64,000 nucleotides of DNA, taken from assembly GCF_030757795.1 (NCBI RefSeq), contig NZ_JAUQWH010000012.1, positions 1 to 64,000 on the forward strand, read 5' to 3'. Positions 1-9,300 of the stretch are shown here, piece after piece (positions within the stretch are counted from its first letter, which is position 1; each line of letters opens with the position of its first letter). Under the pieces are notes generated by a model. That model was given only the letters and a program-made list of their open reading frames with translations, made no database searches and had not been told where the DNA came from. A program made the translations under genes and the position numbers. The DNA comes from Actinoplanes oryzae. Its GTDB lineage: Bacteria; Actinomycetota; Actinomycetes; Mycobacteriales; Micromonosporaceae.

Positions 1-1055
1 TGGCGGCCTGGGTCGAGTGGGAGGAGCTCCCGGCCGCGGGTCCGTGGCCGTGGGCCTCCTCGCTCCTGGGCCACGCGGCCACCCCGCTGCGGGCCCGGAT
101 GGGCACGGTGGACGGGCTGCGCGTCGTCGCCGGGGAGATCGTCTGGTCGGGCGACGCGCTGCCCCGCCTCACCGAGCAGGAGGGCACCGGCGTCTTCGCG
201 GCGGTGCGCCTGCCCCGCACGCTGCCCCGGGTGGCGGTGCTGCGCCGCAACCACCCGAGCGGCAAGAAGTTCGAGGACCGCTTCGACATCGTGGGCGAGC
301 CGAGGCTGATCGACGACGTCCTCCGCCACGTCCACTTCGAGGAGACCGTGCCCCCGTGGTCGATGGGCGGCGACGAACTCGTCCTCGTCCTCCGCATCAA
401 GGAGCCGATCCGCCCGAGACACATCCGCGACGCCGCCCAGCGCGCCGCCTGGGTCGCCCAGCTCCTGCTCCTCAACGACTCCCGCCTGCGCCTCCCCGAA
501 GCGCCCGGCCCCCCGTCCCACCGGCCGCACTCGCCCACCCCGCAGCCGCCGCGCCCGCCGGCCGGCGCGGGCACCTCGAGGCCGCCGGCCGCCGCGAGCA
601 CCCCGGGCCCGCCGGCCGCCGCGAGCACCCCGGGACCGCCGGCCGGCGCGGGCGCCTCGGGACCGCCGGCCGCCGCGAGCACCCCGGGCCCGCCGACCGG
701 CGCGAGCACCCCGGGACCGCCGGGTCTGCCGACCAGCGGGAGCATCTCGGGAGGCTGGCCGGCCGGCGCGGGCACTCCTGGGCTACAGAGCCGGTGGCCG
801 GATGCGGACGTCTCGGCGTCGCGGAGCCGGGCCACCGATGCGGGCACGCCCGAGTGGCACAGCCTCTTCGCCGGACCGGGCACACCGGACCCGACAGCTC
901 CGGCCGCCGGCCCGACCGACCCGACCGCTGATCCGGGCGCCGGTCCGATCGCCGGCCCGGGTGCCGACTCGGGCGCCGGAACGGATGCAACGAGCAGAGA
1001 CGGGACAACGCCGCCCCTGCGGCGCCAAGCCCCGCCCGAGCACGACGATCGCTGA
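1..1055 (+). CDS. Partial hypothetical protein with Pro/Ala/Gly-rich repetitive tail
   Basis: The reading frame is open from the left edge, so the true start lies upstream; an internal ATG at 99 is a less likely start because in-frame coding continues before it. The first ~155 residues seen look globular (charged and hydrophobic residues alternate, with a run of Leu near the end). The remainder is a low-complexity tail of Pro, Ala, Gly, Ser and Thr that contains tandem GPPAAASTP-like nonapeptides at about 579-732. I do not recognise the globular part. The tail is probably disordered or a linker; there is no visible membrane segment. The protein ends at TGA 1053-1055. Confidence 0.6.
   Translation, partial: AAWVEWEELPAAGPWPWASSLLGHAATPLRARMGTVDGLRVVAGEIVWSGDALPRLTEQEGTGVFAAVRLPRTLPRVAVLRRNHPSGKKFEDRFDIVGEPRLIDDVLRHVHFEETVPPWSMGGDELVLVLRIKEPIRPRHIRDAAQRAAWVAQLLLLNDSRLRLPEAPGPPSHRPHSPTPQPPRPPAGAGTSRPPAAASTPGPPAAASTPGPPAGAGASGPPAAASTPGPPTGASTPGPPGLPTSGSISGGWPAGAGTPGLQSRWPDADVSASRSRATDAGTPEWHSLFAGPGTPDPTAPAAGPTDPTADPGAGPIAGPGADSGAGTDATSRDGTTPPLRRQAPPEHDDR
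579..732 (+). repeat. 27-bp coding tandem repeat (GPPAAASTP units)
   Basis: About six imperfect 27-bp units encode nonapeptides of the form GPPAAASTP inside the tail of the left-edge gene. Several units are nearly identical at DNA level, which suggests slippage-type expansion. The repeat also creates Pro/Arg-rich open frames on both strands that are not genes. Confidence 0.75.
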
Positions 1056-1313
1056 GGCGAGCCGGATGAGCAAGCCGACCGCCAAGCCCGGCCCAGGCGG
1101 TGAGCCCGATCGGCGACGGCAGCGGTGCGGAGTTCGCGCTGGGTGGATCGTCTGGGGCTGCTGGGGCTGTCGTGCCGGGTCACCCGTCACGCGCCGGTGA
1201 CTCCGGCGCCCCACGCCAAGGGCCGGGCGGCGCCGGTGGGAGGCGGGTGACTGAGTGCCACGCGCGCCCCCGGCGCCGCGGGCGGTGTGAGGGGGAGCGA
1301 GAGCCGCGGCGGG

Positions 1314-2327
1314 TCAGCGGCGGAGGTCGGCGCCCACGGCGTGGAGGTGGCGCAGGGCGGTGGCGTAGGACTCGGCCAGGCCGGTTTCTTCGTAGGGCAC
1401 CCCGATCTCGTCGCAGTAGGCGCGGACGATGGGCTGGGCGCGGCGCAGGTGGGGGGTGGGCATGGACGGGAAGAGGTGGTGTTCGATCTGGTAGTTGAGG
1501 CCGCCCAGGGCGATGTCGGTCAGTCGCCCGCCGCAGACGTTGCGGCTGGTGAGGACCTGTTTGCGGAGGAAGTCCTCGGTGCCGGTCGGGTGCGGCATGC
1601 CCTTGTGGTTCGGGGCGAAGGTCAGGCCGAGGTACACCCCGAAGAGTCCCTGGTGGACCGCGAAGAACACCAGCGCCTGCAGCGGCGTCAGCACCAGCAG
1701 CAGGGCCGCGGCGTAGGCGGCGAGGTGCGCGCCCAGCAGCAGACTCTCGCGGGTGCGGTGCTTGATCGGGCCGGTGAGCAGGGCCCGGATGCTGTCCTTG
1801 CGGAGGCTCAGGCCGAGCAGCGTCAGCAACGGGAAGAACAGCCAGGCCTGGTTCCTGGTCAGCCAGCGGTCGAAGCGGCCGCGGCGGGCCCGGGCGGCCT
1901 CGGGCGACCAGACCAGCACGGCCGGCGCGACGTCCGGGTCGAGGTCGTCGTGGTTGGGGTTGGCGTGGTGCTTGGTGTGCTTGTCCGTCCAGTAGCCGTA
2001 GCTCATGCCGATCGCCAGGTTCGCGGCGATCATGCCCGCCCGGCCGCTCGCCCCGGCGCGGCGGAACACCTGGCGGTGGGCCAGGTCGTGGGCCACCAGC
2101 GCCACCTGGGCGTACGCGACGGCGAGCACCACGGCGACGGCCGCACTCCACCAGGTGGCGCCGGCGAGCGCGAAGGCCGTCCAGCCGCCGCCGAGCAGCA
2201 GGGCCACGAGACTGAGCCGGATCGTGTAGTAGCCGGGCCTGCGGTGCAGCAGGCCGGCCCGGTTGATGCGCCGGGCCAGTTCGGCGAAGTCGCTGCCGGC
2301 CGTACGGGGCAGGGTGGAAGTTGTCAT
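1314..2327 (-). CDS. Membrane fatty acid desaturase (FADS superfamily)
   Basis: A 337-residue integral membrane di-iron desaturase. All three histidine boxes are visible: HDLAH at residues 80-84, HTKHH at 117-121 and QIEHH at 280-284. The Q in the third box is typical of acyl-lipid/front-end type desaturases. Hydrophobic segments lie at about 40-80, 95-110 and 175-235. It should introduce a double bond into lipid acyl chains at the cytoplasmic membrane using O2 and an external electron donor. The ATG at 2327 was chosen because the homologous part begins there; longer frames upstream run into the divergent kinase gene. It is divergent from a two-component system at 2437, which may regulate it. 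Confidence 0.9.
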   Translation of the reverse strand: MTTSTLPRTAGSDFAELARRINRAGLLHRRPGYYTIRLSLVALLLGGGWTAFALAGATWWSAAVAVVLAVAYAQVALVAHDLAHRQVFRRAGASGRAGMIAANLAIGMSYGYWTDKHTKHHANPNHDDLDPDVAPAVLVWSPEAARARRGRFDRWLTRNQAWLFFPLLTLLGLSLRKDSIRALLTGPIKHRTRESLLLGAHLAAYAAALLLVLTPLQALVFFAVHQGLFGVYLGLTFAPNHKGMPHPTGTEDFLRKQVLTSRNVCGGRLTDIALGGLNYQIEHHLFPSMPTPHLRRAQPIVRAYCDEIGVPYEETGLAESYATALRHLHAVGADLRR

Positions 2328-2436
2328 GCCCTTGACGGTCCCGTGCCCGGGGCCGCGCGTCAGGAGTGCGAGGTCCCCGCGGAGAGGGGTGCCAGCACTA
2401 CCGACCGGGGGCGGGTTCACCCCCCACAATGGCGGC

Positions 2437-3723
2437 ATGGAAACGCGGTCGTGGGTGACGGACGGGGTGCGGGCCGTCGGGTTCGGGGCGCTCGGGATCC
2501 TGCTGTCGGTGCTGAACTTCCCGCTGCTGGTGCTCTGGGTGCTGGCGCTGGCGCTGACCCCGGTCGCCGGGGTCGGGATGGTGGCGCTGCCGTTCATGAC
2601 GTGGGCCGTGCGCGGCCGCGCGAACCTGGCCCGCCGGCTCGCCGCGCGCAGTGGCGTGCCGATCGCCGAGCCGTACGCTCCCCGCCCGCAGAAGTCGCTG
2701 CCCGGCGGCTGGCGGCGGTACAAGTGGATCCTCACCGACCCGGCCACCTGGCGTGACCTCGCGTGGCTGATCCCGGGTGCGGTCTCCGGGCTGGTGCTCG
2801 GCATCGTCGGACTGGCGCTGCCCCTCTACGGCATCGAGGGGATCACGCTGCTGCCGCTCTGGCTCTACCTGGGCGTCGACTGGTACGGCTACGGGCTCTT
2901 CTGGCCGATCCAGTCCTTCAGCGAGGGGCTGCTCTCCCTGCCCCAGGGCGTCGTGATCCTGGCGCTCGGCATCGCCGCGGCGCCGTGGCTGCGGTGGACC
3001 GATGCCCACTTCGCCCGGTTGTTCCTGGCGCCGACGCGGGCCGCCGAGCTGCGGCTGCGGGTGGCGCAGCTGACCGAGACGCGGGCCGGCACGGTCGACG
3101 CGCAGGCCGCCGAGCTGCGGCGGATCGAGCGGGATCTGCACGACGGCGCCCAGGCCCGGCTGGTGTCGCTGGGCATGACCATCGGCCTGGCCGAGGAGCT
3201 GCTCGAACGCGACCCGGCCGCGGCCCGCAAGCTGCTCGGCGAGGCGCGCGAGACGAGCGGTGACGCGCTGACCGAGCTGCGGCATCTCGTCCGCGGCATC
3301 CACCCGCCCGTCCTGGCCGAGCGCGGGCTCGACGGGGCCGTCCGCGCGCTCGCGATGAGCCTGCCGCTGCGGGTCGGGGTGGACATCGATCTGCCCGGAC
3401 GGCCGGAGACGCCGGTCGAGTCGGCGGCCTACTTCGTGGTGGCCGAGGCGCTGACCAATGTGGTCCGGCACAGCGGCGCGCATACCGCGGCGGTCACGTT
3501 GCGCCACGCCGACGACCGGCTGCTCATGGTGGTGCTCGACGACGGCCGCGGCGGCGCGGACGCCTCCGGGGGCACCGGGCTGCGCGGCATCGAACGCCGT
3601 CTCGCCGCCTTCGATGGCACGATGACGCTGTCCTCCCCGCCGGGCGGGCCGACTGTCGTGACTCTGGAGCTGCCGTGCGTGTTGTCATCGCCGAGGACCT
3701 CGCCCTCCTCCGGGACGGCCTGA
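2437..3723 (+). CDS. Two-component sensor histidine kinase (HisKA_3 / NarL-type partner)
   Basis: A 428-residue kinase. The N-terminal half has four or so membrane segments (about 15-60 and 110-185) resembling the 'putative sensor' region of actinobacterial kinases. A HisKA_3 dimerisation helix follows with the phospho-acceptor His at ~235 in ERDLHDGAQ. Then comes an HATPase_c domain with the N-box NVVRHSG and a G-rich LDDGRGG segment. The ATG at 2437 fits the start of the first membrane helix. The last 49 bp overlap the response regulator gene at 3675, so the two are translationally coupled. Together with the divergent desaturase this resembles the DesK/DesR arrangement of Bacillus, although the sensory input is unknown. 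Confidence 0.9.
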   Translation: METRSWVTDGVRAVGFGALGILLSVLNFPLLVLWVLALALTPVAGVGMVALPFMTWAVRGRANLARRLAARSGVPIAEPYAPRPQKSLPGGWRRYKWILTDPATWRDLAWLIPGAVSGLVLGIVGLALPLYGIEGITLLPLWLYLGVDWYGYGLFWPIQSFSEGLLSLPQGVVILALGIAAAPWLRWTDAHFARLFLAPTRAAELRLRVAQLTETRAGTVDAQAAELRRIERDLHDGAQARLVSLGMTIGLAEELLERDPAAARKLLGEARETSGDALTELRHLVRGIHPPVLAERGLDGAVRALAMSLPLRVGVDIDLPGRPETPVESAAYFVVAEALTNVVRHSGAHTAAVTLRHADDRLLMVVLDDGRGGADASGGTGLRGIERRLAAFDGTMTLSSPPGGPTVVTLELPCVLSSPRTSPSSGTA

Positions 3724-4310
3724 CCCGCATCCTGGAGGCCTTCGACTGCGAGGTGGCCGAGGCGGTCGACAACGGGCCCGCGCTGCTCCCGGCCCTGCTG
3801 CGCCACCGCCCGGACGTGGCGGTCGTGGACGTACGCCTGCCGCCGACCTTCACCGACGAGGGCCTGCAGGCCGCGATCGCCGCGCGCGCCGAGCTGCCCG
3901 GCCTGCCGGTGCTGGTCCTCTCCCAGCACGTCGAGCCGCTCTACGCCCGCGAGCTGCTCACCGACGCGCGCGGCGGCGTGGGCTATCTGCTCAAGGACCG
4001 GGTCGCCAACGTGAGCCAGTTCATCGACGCGGTCCGCCGGGTCGCGGGCGGCGGCACGGCCATGGACCCCGAGGTGGTGTCGCAGCTGCTGGCCCGCCGC
4101 GAGCCGCTGGCCGCCCTGACCGTACGCGAGAAGGAGGTCCTGGGGCAGATGGCCGAGGGCCGCTCCAACGCGGCCATCGCGGCCAAGCTCTTCGTCACGG
4201 AAAAGGCGGTGAGCAAGCACATCAACAACATCTTCACCAAGCTCGCCATGCCCCCGTCCGACGACGACAACCGGCGGGTGCTTGCGGTGCTCGCCTTTCT
4301 CCATGCATGA
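3675..4310 (+). CDS. NarL/LuxR-type response regulator
   Basis: A 211-residue regulator starting at GTG 3675 inside the end of the kinase gene. The receiver domain (residues 1-~120) has the acidic pair E7/D8, the phospho-acceptor D52 in VVDVRLP and the conserved K near residue 107 (YLLKDR). The C-terminal LuxR helix-turn-helix (about 147-195) contains LTVREKEVL and the recognition region VTEKAVSKHI. It is the partner of the overlapping kinase. Likely targets include its own promoter region and the divergent desaturase, but that is inferred from position only. Confidence 0.92.
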   Translation: MRVVIAEDLALLRDGLTRILEAFDCEVAEAVDNGPALLPALLRHRPDVAVVDVRLPPTFTDEGLQAAIAARAELPGLPVLVLSQHVEPLYARELLTDARGGVGYLLKDRVANVSQFIDAVRRVAGGGTAMDPEVVSQLLARREPLAALTVREKEVLGQMAEGRSNAAIAAKLFVTEKAVSKHINNIFTKLAMPPSDDDNRRVLAVLAFLHA

Positions 4311-4439
4311 CCATAAAGATTTTGTACGCGTGCCCCCTGCGCCGCGAAGCCCGGGGCCGGAGCATCGGGACGGGCGCGATCCCGCCGGTGGTCCGGCCGC
4401 GTGCACGCGACTCCAGGAGACGTCCGGGAAAGGTGACCC

Positions 4440-5195
4440 ATGCGCATCGCGGTCCAGATCGCTCAGGAACGAGCCGATTACCCGGCCATCCGGGAGGCGG
4501 CCCGCGCGGCGGACGCCCTCGGCGCCGACGCCATCGTCAACTGGGACCATTTCTTTCCGCTCGGCAAGGACCGGGACGACAAGCACTTCGAGGCGTGGAC
4601 GATGCTCGGCGCCTGGGCGGAGTCGACGATCCGGGCCGAGATCGGCACGATGGTCAGCTGCGTCTCCTACCGCAATCCCGATCTGCTCGCCGACATGGCC
4701 CGCACGGTCGACCACATCAGCGGCGGCCGGCTCGTTCTGGGGCTGGGCGCGGGATTCCGGGCGTGGGAGGCGGAGGAGTACGGATACGCGTTCGGGTCGC
4801 CGGCAGAACGCGTACGCGAGCTGGGTGAGGCCTTGCGTCGCATCGAGCACCGGCTCACCGTCCTGAATCCGCCGCCCACCCGCAAGATTCCGATCCTGGT
4901 GGCGGCCGACGGGCCGCAAGCGCTCCGGCTCGTGGCCCGGCACGCCGACATCTGGCACACCTTCGCGGAGGGGGAGCAGCTCGGCGCCAAGAGCCGGGAG
5001 CTCGACGGATACTGCCGCGACCTGGGCCGCGACCCGGCCGCCATCACCCGCTCGACCTTCGTGCGCGGCGACCCGGAAACGGTCGGTCCCGAGCTCGTGA
5101 AGCACGGCGTCGGCATGGCCACCGTCATCACCTCCGGCCCCGATTACGACCTGACCGAGCTCCGCCGCTGGCTGGAATGGCGCGACGCGACCTGA
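4440..5195 (+). CDS. LLM-class F420-dependent oxidoreductase
   Basis: A 251-residue luciferase-like monooxygenase family protein with the TIM-barrel pattern MRIAVQIAQERADY at the N-terminus, GTMVSCVSYRNPDLLADMARTVD in the middle (residues ~68-90, given here by key residues) and the glycine-rich SGGRLVLGLGAGF strand-loop typical of F420/FMN-using members. It is at the short end of the family. The ATG has a GGAAAGGTG ribosome site six bases upstream. The substrate is not predictable. The next gene begins within 60 bp on the same strand, so the two could share a transcript. Confidence 0.88.
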   Translation: MRIAVQIAQERADYPAIREAARAADALGADAIVNWDHFFPLGKDRDDKHFEAWTMLGAWAESTIRAEIGTMVSCVSYRNPDLLADMARTVDHISGGRLVLGLGAGFRAWEAEEYGYAFGSPAERVRELGEALRRIEHRLTVLNPPPTRKIPILVAADGPQALRLVARHADIWHTFAEGEQLGAKSRELDGYCRDLGRDPAAITRSTFVRGDPETVGPELVKHGVGMATVITSGPDYDLTELRRWLEWRDAT

Positions 5196-5252
5196 GAAGG
5201 AACGGTGCGCGAAGGCGCGCGGCGCCGGGGCCGAGCCGTTACGTTGGTGGTC

Positions 5253-6212
5253 ATGGCCTCGAAGACGCCCGCGGTGGAGCTGGAGGCGGGGGAGCACTCG
5301 GTGCGGATCTCCAACCCGGACCGGGTCTATTTTCCCGAGCTCGGCCTCACCAAGCTGGACCTGGCGAAGTACTACCTCTCGGTGGGCGACGGCATCGTGC
5401 GCGCGCTGCGGGAGCGCCCGTGCATGCTGCACCGCTTCCCGGACGGGCTGGCCGGCGAGAAGGTGCATCAGAAGCGGGTTCCGAATGGTGCTCCGGCGTG
5501 GCTGGAAACCGTGCGGGTGACGTTTCCGCGCTATAACCGGCACGCCGACGAGTTGTGCGTGACGGGGCTGGGGGAGGTGGTCTGGGCGGTGCAGATGTCG
5601 ACCGTCGAGTTCCACCCGTGGAATTCGCGGCGGGCGGACGTCGAGCGGCCCGACGAATGGCGGATCGATCTCGACCCGATGCCGGAGTGCGGCTTCGACA
5701 CCGTACGCCGCACCGCGCACGTGACCCGCGAAGTGCTCGGCGAGCTGGGCATCACGGGCTTTCCGAAGACGTCGGGCGGGCGCGGGATGCACGTCTATGT
5801 GCGCATCCGCCCGGAGTGGGGCTTCGGCGACGTACGCCGGGCTGCTCTGGCCTTTGCCCGTGAGGTCGAGAGGCGGGCGCCCGGGGAGGTGACGACGACG
5901 TGGTGGCGCAAGGACCGGGATCCGAAGGCGCTGTTCGTCGACTACAACCAGAACGCGCGGGACCACACGATCGCCAGTGCCTATTCGGTGCGCGGCAACC
6001 AGCGGGGAACCGTGTCGGCGCCGATCCGCTGGGACGAGATCGACGACGCCGAGCCGGACGACTTCACGCTGCTCACCATGCCCGCACGGTTCGCGGCGCT
6101 GGGCGATCTGCACGCGGCGATCGACGACACCGCGTACGACCTGGGCCCGCTGCTGGAATGGGCGGAGCGCGACGAGCGCGCCGGTCTGGAGGGGCCCGCC
6201 GCCCCCGACTGA
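5253..6212 (+). CDS. Stand-alone LigD-type primase/polymerase domain protein
   Basis: A 319-residue protein matching the polymerase (PolDom) domain of the bacterial NHEJ ligase LigD, with no ligase or nuclease domain attached. Typical features are SNPDRVYFPE near the N-terminus, MLHRFPDG, the metal-binding WRIDLDP (two Asp), KTSGGRGMHVYV with the catalytic His, and DYNQNARDHTIASAYSVR. It would be an archaeo-eukaryotic-primase-type nucleotidyltransferase able to add (ribo)nucleotides at DNA ends. The ATG at 5253 matches the family start. A GTG at 5205 preceded by GAGAAGG is an alternative that adds 16 residues. No ku or ligase gene is present in this window. Confidence 0.88.
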   Translation: MASKTPAVELEAGEHSVRISNPDRVYFPELGLTKLDLAKYYLSVGDGIVRALRERPCMLHRFPDGLAGEKVHQKRVPNGAPAWLETVRVTFPRYNRHADELCVTGLGEVVWAVQMSTVEFHPWNSRRADVERPDEWRIDLDPMPECGFDTVRRTAHVTREVLGELGITGFPKTSGGRGMHVYVRIRPEWGFGDVRRAALAFAREVERRAPGEVTTTWWRKDRDPKALFVDYNQNARDHTIASAYSVRGNQRGTVSAPIRWDEIDDAEPDDFTLLTMPARFAALGDLHAAIDDTAYDLGPLLEWAERDERAGLEGPAAPD

Positions 6213-6286
6213 GCCGTGTCCACATCGCGCCATGGCTACTTGTGACCAGCGAGACGAAACATGGATGTCAATTCGGGGACCCCATG

Positions 6287-6309
6287 ATGCGTGGCAGTGA
6301 ACCACGCAT
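6287..6309 (+). promoter_or_regulatory. Perfect 8-bp inverted repeat just upstream of subtilase RBS
   Basis: ATGCGTGG (6287-6294) and CCACGCAT (6302-6309) are perfect complements separated by 7 bases, and the AAGGAG ribosome site (6311-6316) follows at once. It could be an operator or an mRNA hairpin controlling access to the ribosome site. Confidence 0.45.
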
Positions 6310-6321
6310 GAAGGAGTCCCT

Positions 6322-9300
6322 ATGCTCGGCCGACTGCTAGCCGGCGTCCTGATCGGCGCCGCCGCGATACCGGCTCCCGCCGTCGCGGGCCCCCTCGATG
6401 CCGCACCGGCGACAGGCAAGGATGTCGCGCCGGCGACCGACAAGCCCGCCCCGGCCGGGACGATCACTCTGGTCACCGGCGACCAGGTGCGCGTGACGCC
6501 CGCGGGCGGGAAGGCCGCCGTCGCGGTCACCCCGGCGCCGGGGCGGGAGCGGATCACGTTCCACACCTTCGAGGGCGACGGCGGCCTGCGGGTCGTCCCG
6601 GCCGACGCCATCCCGCTGCTCCAGGCCGGCCGCGTCGACGCCGAGCTGTTCGACGTCGAGCACCTGCTGGCCGAGGGCTACGGCGACGCGGACTCCGCCA
6701 CGCTGCCGCTGATCGTCAGGAGCGCGAGCGCGACGGCCCGTACGGGCGGTCTCGGGTTCACGCCGGTCGAGCCCGCGAAGACCGAGCTGGCCGCCTGGTG
6801 GCAGCGGGAGGGCACGGCCCGCAGCACGGGCCGGACGATCTATCTCGACGGCAAGGTCCGGGCCGTCCTCGACCGCAGCACCGCCCAGATCGGCGCCCCC
6901 ACCGCCTGGCAGCAGGGGCTCGACGGGCGCGGCGTCAAGGTGGCCGTCCTCGACACCGGTGTCGACGCGACGCACCCCGACCTGGCCGGGAAGATCGCCG
7001 AGGCGGCCAACTTCAGCACGAGCCCGGACACCGTGGACCGCTTCGGCCACGGCACGCACGTCGCGGCGACCGTGGCGGGCACCGGCGCCGCGTCGAACAG
7101 CTCGCGCAAGGGCGTCGCGTACGGTGCCGACCTGCTGATCGGCAAGGTGCTCGGCGACGACGGCTACGGCCAGGAGTCCGAGATCATCGCGGGCATGCAG
7201 TGGGCCGTGGCCGCGGGCGCCAAGGTCGTCAACATGAGCCTGGGCGGCGGCGCCACCGACGGCCTCGACCCCATGAGCCTCGCGGTCGACGAGCTCAGCG
7301 AGTCGAGCGGCGCCCTCTTCGTCGTCGCCGCCGGCAACGACGGGGGCGAGTCCACCGTCGGTACGCCCGGAGCCGCCGCCGACGCCCTGACGGTCGGCGC
7401 GGTGGACCGCGACGACAAGCTCGCCGAGTTCTCCAGCCGCGGCCCCCGCCTCGGCGACATGGGCCTCAAGCCGGAGATCACCGCCCCGGGCGTCGACATC
7501 GTGGCCGCGCGCGCCAAGGACACCGCGATGGGCACCGTGGTCGACGACTACTACACCGCCGCGTCCGGCACCTCGATGGCCACGCCGCACGTCGCCGGGG
7601 CCGCCGCGATCCTGGCCCAGCAGCACCCGGACTGGTCCGGCCCGCAGCTCAAGGAGGCGCTGGTCAGCACGGCGAAGACCGGTTCGGACGTCACCGTCTA
7701 CGGCCAGGGCGCCGGCCGCACCGATCTGGCCCGGGCGACCACCCAGAAGGTCGTCGGGACCGGAATCCTCGACTTCCGGGAGCAGCCGGCCGAGCCGAAG
7801 ACGATCACCTACCGGAACTACGGCAGCACGCCGGTCGGCCTGAGCCTGGCCGTCCCGGCCAAGGTCAAGATCAGCGCCACGAAGGTGACCGTCCCCGCCA
7901 ACGGCACGGCGACCGTCACGGCCACCGTGGACACCACCACGCCCGGCCAGGTCAGCGGCTGGATCACCGCGACCGCCGCCGGCGTCAGCGTCACCACGGC
8001 CGTCGGCGCGGTCGTCAACGGCCCGATCCACCGGCTGACGGTCAAGGCGATCGGCCCCGACGGCAAGCCGGCCCTGGTCCCGGCGCTCGAGCTGCGCGGC
8101 GACGACAGCCGCTTCGACACGCTCACCTCGCAGGGCGGGCAGGCCACGTACGAGCTGCAGGAAGGCTCCTACATCGTCGACGCGACCCTGGAGAGCTCGA
8201 CCTCGCGGCCGCAGGACGAGCAGGCGTGGTTCGTCGCGCTGCCCGAGGTGAAGGTCACCGGCGACATGACCGTCGTCCTCGACGCGCGCAAGACCAAGCC
8301 GATCGTGATCAAAACGCCGAAGCCGTCCGAGCAGCGGGCGGTCCTCAACTATTACTACTACCGGGAGACCGCCACGGGCCGGAAGCTCTCGCACGGCGTC
8401 ATGCACTTCAGCGCGGTCGAGAAGGTGAACGTCGCCGCGACGAAGAAGGTGACCGAGGGGACGTTCGAGTTCTCCTCGCGCTGGCAGCTCGTCGCGCCGC
8501 TGGTCCGCACGAACCAGGCGATCGACGCGAACCTGCTCGGCCTGTCGCCGTACTTCGACGGCACGCGGCACTACCCGCTCGTGAAGTGGGGGACGAAGAA
8601 CGTCCGGGGCAAGGCCGTGGTCGTCTCGGGCAGCTGGGAGCAGGACGAGAGCGAGCAGGTACGCGCGGCGGCCGAGGCGGGCGCGGCGGCGGTGCTGCTG
8701 ATCCGGCCGGCGGACTTCACCACGTGGACCGTCTTCGACCCCACGATCGAGGAGCGGCTGCCGATCGTCACGCTGGTGCTCAAGTACGACGAGGGGCAGC
8801 GGCTGCTCACGAAGCTGTCGTCCACGCTCGACCTGACCCTCACCCCGTCGAGCCCGTACCTCTACGACGTGCTGCAGGTCTCCTCGGGCAGCATCCCCGA
8901 CCAGATCGTCTACCAGGTGACGACCGCGAACAGCGCACGGATCACGACGACGTACGCCGACAACGGCGGCTTCGACTGGGTGCGCGAGCAGCGGTACGGC
9001 TGGCGCCCGTGGCAGGACTACACGCTCGACGAGTCCCGGCCGGTCCGGACGCCGTCGACGCGCGAGGAATGGGTGACCACCGGCGACACGACGTGGCAGC
9101 ACCAGGTGCACGACGCGTACCCGCTGATGATGCTCGGCGGCGCGCTGCAGGGCGGCTTCTACGACGAGCCGCGCCGCTTCCGGGCGGGGACGTCGCGTGA
9201 GTCGTGGGCGGCTCCCGTCGTACGTCCGGCCGACCTCGGCTCCACGCGCACCGGTGACGTGCTCAACCTCAGCGTCGGGATGTTCGTGGACGGCAGCGGC

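Noticed and set aside
3429-6611. Reverse-strand open frame of 1060 codons
   Set aside because: It lies opposite the response regulator, oxidoreductase, polymerase and subtilase genes and has no recognisable domain; it is a shadow of high-GC coding.
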